Below, piece after piece: positions 7,937 through 17,600 of a stretch of DNA of 64,000 bases. Position 1 is the first letter of the stretch, and every line of letters begins with the position of its first letter. The stretch lies in NCBI GenBank assembly GCA_036787895.1, contig DAIQOK010000010.1:38579-102578 (forward strand), given 5' to 3'. Origin of the DNA: UBA7662 sp036787895 (GTDB lineage Bacteria; Bacteroidota; Bacteroidia; UBA7662). The notes beneath the pieces were generated by a model. That model saw nothing but the letters and a program-made list of their open reading frames with translations. It made no database searches and was not told where the DNA came from. Position numbers and translations under genes: made by a program.

Positions 7937-9529
7937 ATGTTAGCCATTCACGACCTCAGCCACGGCTTTGCTGCTGGCCCAATGCTATTTCACAAGCTTC
8001 ATTTTACACTTCAAGCCCGTGAAAAACTGGCTCTTGTCGGCCGTAATGGGAGTGGTAAGTCGAGCCTGCTGCGTTGCATCGCGGGTGAATTGAAAGCTCA
8101 ATCGGGGCAGTGCAGTTTTATTCAGCCTACACCGGTAGTATATTATGTTCCCCAGCACTTTGGTCAGTTTAATAGTTGCCGCGTAGCCGATTTACTAGGT
8201 ATCCGCACCAAACTGGAGGCATTAAACACCATTATAAGGGGAGATGGCCGGCCCGAAGATTATGTTGTACTGCAGGACGACTGGTTGGTGGAGGATCGCG
8301 CACAGGAGGCCCTGGCAAGCTGGGATTTACGCTATTTACAGTTGGAGGATGCAGTAACTGATTTGAGTGGTGGCGAAAAAACACGACTTTTTCTGGCAGG
8401 GATACAGCTTCAGCCGGTTGATTTGTTATTGCTCGATGAGCCAAGCAATCAGCTCGATCGGCAGGGCAGAGAAAAATTGTATGATTTGGTAGAAAACAGC
8501 TCGGCGGCAGTGGTCTTGGTAAGTCACGACAGGGCATTGTTGCGGCGCATGCCGACAATCTATGCGCTTGAAAACGGGGTTTTACATCGTTATGGCGGTA
8601 GTTACGATTTTTATGTAGAACAAAAGGCAAAGGAAGTAGCGGCCCATTCGGCCAACATATTGGAGAAACAAAAAAGTCTAGCCAAAGCCAAAACCATAGC
8701 CCGGGAAAGTTTGCAGCAGAAACAAAAGCAGGATACCCGAGGGAAACGCAAACAAATCCAGGCCGGCGTACCCACCATAGCGCTGAATACCCTACGCAAC
8801 AAGGCCGAACAGAGCAGCTCAAAACTCAAGGATGTTCATCAGGAGAAAATAGCGCGTTTACGGCAAGACGTGCATGCTTTGAAGGCGAAGCCGCAGCTGT
8901 CGGGCATTAAAATGTATTTTGAAGATCCGGCAGTGATTCGGGGCAAACTATTGTTTGAATTAAAAGGGGCACAACTCAGCCTGGGCGGCAGGTCAGTCTG
9001 GTCATCACCTCTCGATTTGAGCTTGTTTAGCGGCGACCGACTAGCCATTACAGGCGCCAATGGAGCCGGGAAAAGTTCATTATTGAAAGTGTTGGCGGGC
9101 AAACTGGAGGTGACGGCGGCAGCTTATAAAAGAGCCAGTTTTTCTGCCCTTTTATTGGATCAGGACTATTCGGCCATCAATAATAGCCTTACAGTTTATG
9201 AGCAATGTGAGCAGTTTAATGTTTCCGGTCTGGCCGAACATGAGCTGAAAATTCGCTTAAGCCGTTTTCTTTTTGATTTGTCGAGTTGGGATAAACCCTG
9301 TGCCGTACTCAGTGGCGGCGAAAAGATGCGGTTATTGTTGTGTTGTTTGACGATACAGCAGCTCAGTCCTGATGTACTGCTACTTGATGAGCCTACCAAC
9401 AACCTGGATTTACCCAGTTTAGCCTTGCTAACGACCGCCTTGTCCGATTTTAAAGGAACCTTGGTTGCGATATCGCACGATGCTGATTTTTTAGCCGGTA
9501 TCGGGATAAACAGATTTTGTTTGCTTTAA
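7937..9529 (+). CDS. ABC-F family ATP-binding protein
   Basis: Encodes 530 residues with two ABC domains in one chain and no membrane segments, the hallmark of ABC-F proteins, which bind the ribosomal E site as translation factors or antibiotic-protection factors. First domain: Walker A GRNGSGKSS (about residue 35), signature LSGGEKTR, Walker B LLLLDEPSNQLD. A charged linker at about residues 230-310 contains the P-site-tRNA-interacting region. Second domain: Walker A GANGAGKSS (about 375), signature LSGGEKMR, Walker B VLLLDEPTNNLD. Both catalytic glutamates are present. The subfamily (housekeeping or resistance) cannot be settled by eye. The leader contains a possible attenuator. Confidence 0.93.
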   Translation: MLAIHDLSHGFAAGPMLFHKLHFTLQAREKLALVGRNGSGKSSLLRCIAGELKAQSGQCSFIQPTPVVYYVPQHFGQFNSCRVADLLGIRTKLEALNTIIRGDGRPEDYVVLQDDWLVEDRAQEALASWDLRYLQLEDAVTDLSGGEKTRLFLAGIQLQPVDLLLLDEPSNQLDRQGREKLYDLVENSSAAVVLVSHDRALLRRMPTIYALENGVLHRYGGSYDFYVEQKAKEVAAHSANILEKQKSLAKAKTIARESLQQKQKQDTRGKRKQIQAGVPTIALNTLRNKAEQSSSKLKDVHQEKIARLRQDVHALKAKPQLSGIKMYFEDPAVIRGKLLFELKGAQLSLGGRSVWSSPLDLSLFSGDRLAITGANGAGKSSLLKVLAGKLEVTAAAYKRASFSALLLDQDYSAINNSLTVYEQCEQFNVSGLAEHELKIRLSRFLFDLSSWDKPCAVLSGGEKMRLLLCCLTIQQLSPDVLLLDEPTNNLDLPSLALLTTALSDFKGTLVAISHDADFLAGIGINRFCLL

Positions 9530-9605
9530 CTTATATTTATTTTCTTTGAGTAAGGTTAGGCGAAGAAACGCCTTATCATTTGTACAAAATTTAAAGCTGG
9601 CCAGG

Positions 9606-10238
9606 ATGCTTAACCGTTTTTATTTCAAAATGAATTTAGCCGGTTATCTCCTTTGTTTATCAGGCTGTGTGCCGGTATTTTCGGATTTACAAAGTGCCCG
9701 CAACGTGGGCCAGGGGATGGTGGAGGTGACGCCGGGTATTTCTCGGCATTATATAGTAGGTAGCGATAATTCGGAGAACATTCAGCAAAATGTTGGCGTA
9801 CAATTGGCTTATGGGCTCACGTCTCGTTTGGATTTTAGGCTGAGGTATGAATTCCTCCGAAATGGATTTGGCTCATCCGGTGCACGTGTTGTTGGTTTGG
9901 GTTTGAAATATGGAATTTTACCTGATGTTTTGGCCATTTATGTGCCGGTGGGTGGTATTATCAATCTGGATTATGAGGAGAGATATTTTCAAACCCAACC
10001 CACGCTTTTGTTGACACTGCCAGTGCTAGCCAACAAGCTGGAACTGAATACTGCCGCAAAATCAATTTTTTATCTGGAAGACGGCAGCAACATGAATCTG
10101 GCCTGGAATATAGGTCTGGGTATGAGTTCAAATTTGAAAAAATGGGCGTTACGGCCGGAGTATGGCCGTTTGTATGAATTGAGGAGCACAGGCGCACCTT
10201 ACAGTCAGTTTAGTCTGGGATTTTCTTGGGTGTTTTAA
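9606..10238 (+). CDS. Predicted outer-membrane beta-barrel lipoprotein, unknown function
   Basis: Encodes 210 residues from ATG 9606; ATG 9630 and a TTG at 9546 are alternatives. The first 21 residues form a short signal peptide ending in the lipobox LSGC, giving a predicted lipidated Cys21. After it comes VPVFSDLQSARNVGQG and then repeated amphipathic strands (RLDFRLRYEFL, GLGLKYGIL, FSLGFSWVF) that look like a small eight-to-ten-stranded barrel. I recall similar unnamed Bacteroidota proteins beginning with this sort of CVPVFSDLQSAR sequence, but no function. It stands alone between the ABC-F and PhnB-like genes. Confidence 0.7.
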   Translation: MLNRFYFKMNLAGYLLCLSGCVPVFSDLQSARNVGQGMVEVTPGISRHYIVGSDNSENIQQNVGVQLAYGLTSRLDFRLRYEFLRNGFGSSGARVVGLGLKYGILPDVLAIYVPVGGIINLDYEERYFQTQPTLLLTLPVLANKLELNTAAKSIFYLEDGSNMNLAWNIGLGMSSNLKKWALRPEYGRLYELRSTGAPYSQFSLGFSWVF

Positions 10239-10308
10239 AAGGATCAAGTAAAATAGCTGCTGGTATTAATTGATTATATGGCATAAATCAGAATGTGTTT
10301 ATGCTTAT

Positions 10309-10337
10309 TTTGAGCACTTGCTTCAATATTATTTTTG
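10309..10337 (+). promoter_or_regulatory. Promoter of PhnB-like gene (TTTG-N17-TATTTTTG)
   Basis: TTTG at 10309-10312 and TATTTTTG at 10330-10337, 17 nt apart, match the Bacteroidota -33/-7 consensus. The ATG at 10359 lies 21 nt beyond the -7 element. Confidence 0.65.
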
Positions 10338-10358
10338 TAAGGACTCATTTCTTTTATT

Positions 10359-10805
10359 ATGACTACAGTAAACATCTATCTCAACTTTAACGGCGATTGT
10401 GAAGCCGCTTTTCGTTTTTATCAACAGGCTTTTGGGACCGAATTGGGCGAAATCAGTCGTTTTGGTGAGATGCCACCACAAGAGGGGATGCCACCCTTGC
10501 CTGAGGAAATGAAAAACCAGGTGATGCATGTGTCGCTTCCGATCAGTACTGAAACCATGTTGATGGGTAGCGATGTTGGCAATGAGTATGCTTCTCAATT
10601 CAAATTGGGCAATAATTTTTCTATTTCTATCAATACAGATAACAGGGCTGAAGCCGATCGTTTATTCCACGCTTTAGCTGCAGGGGGCCAAATTACGATG
10701 CCGTTGGCAGATGTGTTTTGGGGAGATTATTTTGGTATGTTAATCGATAAATTCGGTGTTAACTGGATGGTGAGTTATAATGAGGATACATTTAAAAACG
10801 CCTGA
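10359..10805 (+). CDS. VOC/PhnB-like glyoxalase-fold protein
   Basis: Encodes 148 residues with the PhnB-like opening YLNFNGDCEAAFRFYQQAF, a lid-like FGEMPPQEGMPPLPEE insertion, the central VMHVSLPI strand and the closing WGDYFGMLIDKFGVNW, all typical of this vicinal-oxygen-chelate subgroup. Members are often misnamed 3-demethylubiquinone methyltransferases; their reaction is mostly unknown. Length is normal. It has its own promoter and no operon partner, so context gives no further clue. Confidence 0.88.
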   Translation: MTTVNIYLNFNGDCEAAFRFYQQAFGTELGEISRFGEMPPQEGMPPLPEEMKNQVMHVSLPISTETMLMGSDVGNEYASQFKLGNNFSISINTDNRAEADRLFHALAAGGQITMPLADVFWGDYFGMLIDKFGVNWMVSYNEDTFKNA

Positions 10806-10815
10806 TTTTTCTCCT

Positions 10816-10823
10816 TAGGTTTG
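10816..10823 (+). promoter_or_regulatory. -7 promoter element of cytochrome b gene
   Basis: TAGGTTTG is an exact TAnnTTTG match ending 20 nt before the ATG at 10844, inside the 38-nt gap after the PhnB-like gene. Confidence 0.5.
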
Positions 10824-10843
10824 TAGCAATTCCTCCAAAAATC

Positions 10844-11413
10844 ATGGAAAACCGCATTTATTCCCGCACCTACCGACTATTACATTGGGCCATAGCACTT
10901 ACCATGTTGGGTTTACTCACTACCATCCTACTTCGTTTGGGCTGGATGGAGAAAAATCATATCGCCGACATCATGGATCCCTATTTGCGGGAGCAAGGGG
11001 TGGAATTATCCCGGGAGCAGTTGATTGTATTGGCAAAAAAAATCCGCAAACCCATGTGGGACTGGCACATCTATTTTGGCTATGTCTTAACCGGTTTATA
11101 TATGATTCGCATGGTGGTACCCTTTTTTGGGGAAATGAAATTTAGCTCGCCTTGGGCAAGTGGATTGACGCAACGGATGCGTTTTCAGTATGGGATCTAT
11201 TTGGTTTTTTATATCCTCGTAGCAGCATCCTTGACCACAGGACTGTTCATTGAATTTGGGCCGAAAAGCATGAAGGACCCCATGGAAGCGGTACATGAGC
11301 TTTCAATTTATTATTTGTTGGGCTTTATCGTTTTGCATTTTGCCGGTTTGCTTTGGGCGGAATGGAGCCACGACAAAGGAATAGTATCCCGTATACTTTC
11401 CCGCTCCAAATAA
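10844..11413 (+). CDS. Cytochrome b/b6 (b561-like) membrane protein
   Basis: Encodes 189 residues with four predicted membrane helices near residues 12-32, 72-95, 110-135 and 150-172. Likely haem-ligand histidines sit in LLHWAIALT (helix 1), DWHIYFGYV (helix 2), AVHELSIYYLL and IVLHFAGLLWAEW (late helices). This is the layout of small di-haem cytochromes b that move electrons across or within the inner membrane, usually with a partner dehydrogenase or electron acceptor. No such partner is adjacent. The ORF starts IYSRTYRLLHW, a common opening for the family. Confidence 0.88.
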   Translation: MENRIYSRTYRLLHWAIALTMLGLLTTILLRLGWMEKNHIADIMDPYLREQGVELSREQLIVLAKKIRKPMWDWHIYFGYVLTGLYMIRMVVPFFGEMKFSSPWASGLTQRMRFQYGIYLVFYILVAASLTTGLFIEFGPKSMKDPMEAVHELSIYYLLGFIVLHFAGLLWAEWSHDKGIVSRILSRSK

Positions 11414-11511
11414 AGGCTAGCTTAAAATTATTTTTTATTCATTTCCATGGTAATTTATTAGTGAATTACTGTGCCTTAACTCTTAATGAAATTTCAATAT
11501 TTTATAACAAT

Positions 11512-11574
11512 GGGTATTATACCATAAACAGGGTATTTTCTTAAAATAAGGCAATATCCCTAAAAATAGGTATT
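11512..11574 (+). promoter_or_regulatory. Cluster of GGGTATT-type half sites ahead of the giant protease gene
   Basis: Within 63 bp there are GGGTATT at 11512-11518 (part of the inverted repeat GGTAT-T-ATACC at 11513-11523), GGGTATT at 11531-11537, the opposite-facing AATATCCC at 11553-11560 and AGGTATT at 11568-11574. The region is AT-rich and lies 80-140 bp upstream of the protease ATG. It looks like an operator array for a dimeric regulator. The regulator is unknown. Confidence 0.45.
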
Positions 11575-11654
11575 GCGGAGCGTGGCTTCATGTACGTGCT
11601 TGCAGCTATAAATATTTAATTACCTGCAGTCTCACTGTGCGCAAACCAAACGCT

Positions 11655-14600
11655 ATGAAAAATCTATTCCTGCTGGTCGCATTTACGCTCCTCATCCTGG
11701 GTGCTTCCGGCCAAAATAACCTGCTTGAAATAGGGCCTGGACAAGGCTATGATGCAACGACTAATCAGGCTGCTTTGTTACAACTGCAACAGCAATTTGA
11801 TTTAGCAACAACTGTTGCGCCGGCAATACAATCGCAGCTGGCGGCATTGGTTCAAGTTACCCAGCAAGTGCAGCGACTGGGCGATTCTCGCAAAACAGCA
11901 GCCGAGGCAGTTGCTTTGCGAAGCGGCATGCCTTTGCGCACCACCTTACCCGATGGTCGGGTGGCCGAAGTGGCACGCTTAAGTCCAACAGGTATGGTTA
12001 TGTATTATATCACCTCCAACCTTAATGCAGCTGCTACCACTTCGGTAGATAAGGTTTGGCCTGGGGGATCAGCAGGCTTAAGTTTGGCTGGCTCGGGCAT
12101 GATGCTTGGCGAATGGGATGGTGGTGCGGTACGCTTAACCCACCAGGAATTCCCTTCCGGCGCAGTAACTCAGGTAGATGGTTCCACCACCATAAGCGAC
12201 CATGCCACCCACGTAGCGGGTACCATGGTGGCTCGAGGAATCCAGGCAAATGCCAGAGGCATGGCTTACCAGGCCATCTTGGCAGCTTACGATTGGACCA
12301 ACGATGAAACAGAAATGATGGCCGCCGGTGCAAACGGCATGCTCGTGTCTAATCATTCTTATGGCTTTATTACAGGTTTTGAATGGGGTAATTGGTCGGG
12401 CACAACTGGCTGGCATTGGATGAGCGAGCCAGGTGATACCGAAGACCGGAATTTTGGCCGCTATTCCGATCAGGCTCAGGAATGGGATGCCATTGCCAAT
12501 AACCGCCCTAATTATTTGATTGTTAAATCGGCGGGAAATGACCGTGGAGACGGGCCAGCAGCCGGGGCCAGTTATTTCCATCAAATCTGGAATGGTAGTG
12601 CCTGGGTGTGGCAGTCGACTACCATGGCGCGGCAATTGGATGGCGGGACGACAGGTTATGATTGTATTTCACACGCAGGAGTTTCTAAAAATGTACTCAC
12701 GGTAGGTGCCGTTAATGGCATAGCCGGCGGTTATAGCAATGCCAGTCAGGTAGTAATGAGCTCTTTTTCGGGTTGGGGACCTACAGATGATGGCCGCATC
12801 AAGCCTGACATCGTGGGCAAAGGGGTTTCGGTATATTCTCCGATTACCGGCACCAACAACAGCAGTTACGATACTTATAATGGTACTTCCATGGCCTCTC
12901 CCAATGTGAGTGGTGGTTTAATATTATTGCAGCAGCACTATAAAAATCTGAACAGCAACCAGACCATGAATGCCAGTACACTCAAAGCGCTGGTATTGCA
13001 CACTGCCGATGAAGCTGGTCTTCACCCGGGTCCGGACTATGTACATGGCTGGGGACTGATGAATGTCAAAAAAGCAACCGATGTGATTGGCAATGTAGGT
13101 GGAAAACACGCTATCGTTGCCACCACGCTATCGAATGGTCAGACTTACACTTATCAAGTGAATAGTAATGGTTCTGAGCCGTTACGGGCTACGATTGTCT
13201 GGAATGATCCGGCGGGCATTGTGGCGCCTTATGTATTGAATGGCACCACAGCGGCATTGGTTCGCGATTTGGATGTACGCATCATTAGGAACAGTGATAA
13301 TGTCGTTTTTAGTCCGTGGGTTCTCAATCCTGCCAACCGGGCTGCAGCAGCCACCACCGGCGACAATATCCGAGATAATGTAGAACAGGTGTTGTTGGCC
13401 AATCCTATTGCTGGCGGTTACACCGTACGGGTTACGCACAAAGGCACATTGTCTACGCCTCAGGCATTTTCACTCATTGTGAGTGGTGTAGCTGCCACTA
13501 CAACTCAAGTAACCTTTCGGGTAGATATGACCGGACAAACTGTGAGTGGTGGCGTGCGAATTCTGGGCAGTTTTCAGGGCTTTAACCCGGCAACCACCAG
13601 CATGACCCAGGTGGGAACCACCCAGATATACAGCTATACAGCTACTTTGAATATTGGTGATACAGTTCAGTATCGTTTTGTAAATGGCAATACACTTGGC
13701 CAGGCAGAGAACGTAGCTACCGGATGTCGCTATCTGTCAACAGTAAATCGCTGGGTGGTAGTAGGGCAAAACCCTATGACATTACCTGCCTTTTTATTCG
13801 GACAATGTAGTGAAGCAGTTGTGGTTGGCCCCCAATTCGTGGCGGTTCCTGCCAGCAATGGGGCTACCAGTGGCATACGGGCACCTAACGGTTCGAATGA
13901 CCACCGCTTTATGCGCGGAGCCCTGCTGGTTCCTGCTTCCGAATTTTCGGCCGCCGGGGTTGCTAATGGTAGAAGTATTCGCGCTTTGGCCATGACATAC
14001 CAAACCCCTGGTAACACAGCTGTTACTGGTAATCTGAAGATTTATTACTTGAATACCACACAGACTACCTATAGTAGGGGAACCAGCTGGGCGACGATTA
14101 TCAATGGAATGACCTTGGTTTATGATAGTGTTTTGACCTTACCAACTACGGGTGGCGGATGGTCGGTGAATCTGCAAACACCGGTGAATTATACCGGTGG
14201 TGGTGCTTATCTGGCTTACGACTGGACTACGACCGGTACCCCGGCAACAACCGCCATTGTTTATCGGGCTTCTGATGTTTTGGCAGCTTCTTGCGTTACG
14301 GCGAATAATGCCACAGCCGCACCGACTACCTTGGCTTCTACGGCCTTCAGACCGGAAATCAGGTGGGGATTACAAAGAGTGAGCAACGATCTGGAAGTAC
14401 TGGCGCTTTTTGGATTGGGTAGAAATCCACGTGAATTGGGTGGAGGAGAACGTTTCCAGGCCTTGGTGAGAAACAATGGGACCAGCAGTGTTACCAATGC
14501 TGCGGTGACCCTGGCCATGACTGGTCAGAATAGTTTGAATGTCACTAAAAACGTAAATATCGATGTAGATTCTACTGTTTTGGTTGAATTTGATCCATTT

Positions 14601-17600
14601 AATGCCGCTCAATTGGGAATAAGCACACTTACAGCATCGGTGCCTGCCGATGGTGCGAGTGGCAACAACAACAAAAGCTGGACCCAGGAAATAACCGATA
14701 CGATCTACGCTCGCTCTTATGGAAATTCGGCTAACAATAGCGTAGGGTTTAATACCGGCTCGGGCTTGTTATTGACTAAATTTAAAGTTACCGGTCAGTC
14801 TTCGGTACGAGCAGTACGCGTATTTATCAGCAACCATGCCGGCAATGCCGGGAATACGGTCAGTGCAGTTGTAACTTCTGCAACAGGTACCATATTGGCA
14901 ACCTCTGCCGGTCTCACTTTAGCTACTACACATTACAATACCTGGCAGACTTTCAATTTCACCACCCCGGTAGCTGTAGCCGATCAAGAATTCATGATTG
15001 GTTTGCGGCAACCAGCTAACACGGTGGGTTATTTCCCGGTAGCTGCACAAATGGAGACATATAGTGCACCCAACTCCTTCTATTCTAGTAATTTAACCGG
15101 CGGCAATTTGGCTCCTGTGAATACCTTCCGGTTTATGATGGAGGCTCATATGAGCCGCCCGGTAGTGCAGAATACGACCAATGTCACCTTTCAGGTGGAT
15201 ATGACCGGTCGTCAGGTTTCGGGAAGTGGGGTACATATCGCAGCTAGCTTCCAGGGTTGGAACGCTTCTGCAACTCAAATGACCCGTATAGGCACCAGTC
15301 AGATTTATAGCTATACAGCACCATTGAACATTGGTGATACAGTTGAATTTAAGTTCATCAATGGCAGCAGTTGGGGTGGTTTTGATAGTATTAATAATGT
15401 TGGCGTCGACTCTTCGGAGCAGGTGCCGCTCAGCTGCCGTCGTCCGGGAACCATGAACCGTTATGTCGTCGTTCCGGCACAGGCATTGGTATTACCGGTT
15501 TACCGTTTTGGCAGTTGTGCAGTTACGGCCAGCTTGCTTGAGGAGACTTTTTCAGCCGGAATACCAGCAAGCTGGACAAATTCGGGTACAGCTAATGGTG
15601 TTACCAATGTGAATGCCCGCTTTGAATATCGGGGGCCGACTACAACGCCGAACAATACCGTCGGCTCTCGTGGGGCCTTTAATAATGGCCGGGGGCCGTT
15701 ACAGTCACCTACCGTTGCGAATGGATTTGTAATCATCGACTCAGACTGGTTGGATAACAATGGTACAGGTGTTCAAGGAACAGGTTTGGCGCCGGGTCAG
15801 CACGTAGTATCATTGATGAGCCCTGCTTTTTCTACTGTTGGTATTAATGCGCTTACGCTGAAGTTTAACCAATCCTACAGAAGATTTGGAGGCCCAGGTG
15901 GTTCACAGGCTTCGGCTGCAACTTTCCTGGTTTTTTCCAGAGACAATGGGTTGACTTGGCCGGATACTTTGAGCATCAATGCTAATGTTATTTTAAATGC
16001 CTTACCCGACAGCACCTCACAATTGCGTGTTTCGGTGGGTAACTATTTGGGTAATAGTCCAACTGCCCGAATTCAATTTTTATTCAATGGGTTTTATTAC
16101 CACTGGATGCTTGACGACATCAGTGTAACTGGCACAGCTGCACACGATTTGGTGATGCTTCGTCCTACCACTACGCGAAATAATGTCACCGATTTTTATG
16201 GCATGGTTCCATTAAATCAGTTGGACTCCATGCGTTTTGGTGCCGAAGCTTACAATGCCGGAGCCGATGCACAGAGTGGTGTTGGACTTCGGGTTGAAAT
16301 ATTCCGCAATGGTCAGGGTGTGTGGACCGAATTTAACGGCAACACTCAAAACGTACTACAGCCCGGTGATACTACTTATGTGAGTGTTACCCAGCCGCCT
16401 TATTTGCCCAACCAGGCAGGAAGTTACCGCGCTGCCATGGAGGTTACCAATTTCCAAACCGACAGTTATCCGGCTAATAACCGGGATACGCTCAACTTTA
16501 TGGTCACGGATACGGTAATGGCATTGGATAATGGTGGTTTTGCTGCAGGGTCCATTGGCACCAACAGTTTTGTAGCCGGTAATGAAGATGGTATGCAGTT
16601 GGCCAATTTGTATGTACTGCGACGAAGTGCTGAAATCAGTTCGGCTACAGTGCGTTTTACAGCTAATTCTGTGGCCGGAGCTATGGTGCAGTTTCATTTG
16701 ATTGCAGCCGTAAATCTGGCTGGCGGAATACCTATTCTCTCTTCAGATATGCGCACCCTGACGGCAGCAGATATAGCCAATGGTTTGACGCTAAATTTTC
16801 AAGGAACAGTGGGTCAACGGACCTTACCGGCCGGCGCATTTTATTTGGCTATTGAGCTCTACAGCAATGGAGGTGCTAACCATGTACGGGTACTTGATCA
16901 GCTCAATATACCTGTAGACGCACAAGCAGCAGTGACTTATTTGCCGTCTTTCGGACAATGGTTCAGTAATGGCAACGCCTTTGTACTGCGCTTGAATACC
17001 AGACTGCCCGTGGTGAACTGTAATTCACCAATAACAGCTCCGGGCATGAATGCCTCTAATCAGATAAGCTTGTGCAACGGCTCTTCGGTAACACTCTCGG
17101 CACCACAGGATGCCACAGCCAATTTTCAATGGTATCGCGACGGACTTCCGATCAATTGGAGCTTTAATCATGAACTTCAAGTTTTTGTAACAGGTTCTTA
17201 TTATCATATTAAAAGTGTTGGTGCCTGTGTGGTCAATTCAGATACCGTGCATGTGACCGTGATTACCCCACCACAGTCAACCATAGGGGTTTGGGGGCCA
17301 AGTTTTTATCCTGCAGGAGCTTTGGTTAATACAAGCTTGTATGCTGGTCCACAGACGACCTTCCGCATGGGTACACAATTATCGGGCGGCGGCATCCATT
17401 TGCCCTTTTTTAGAGCGGATAGTCTGAATGGCTGGACTTCACAGCTCGCTGGTGCAGCTTTCTCGGGTGAAATTGTAGTCGCCAGAGATGTTCTCGGCGA
17501 CAGTTTGGGTTGTACATCTTTTGCGAATGCAGCTCAAATGAATGGTAAAATCGCGCTGATTTATCGTGGTAGTTGTGAATTTGGCGCTAAAGCACTGAAT

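Noticed and set aside
8232..8822. 196-codon minus-strand ORF inside the ABC-F gene
   Set aside because: It overlaps both conserved ATPase-domain codons and a linker on the opposite strand; its protein has no domain-like features, only runs of Pro, Cys and Arg.
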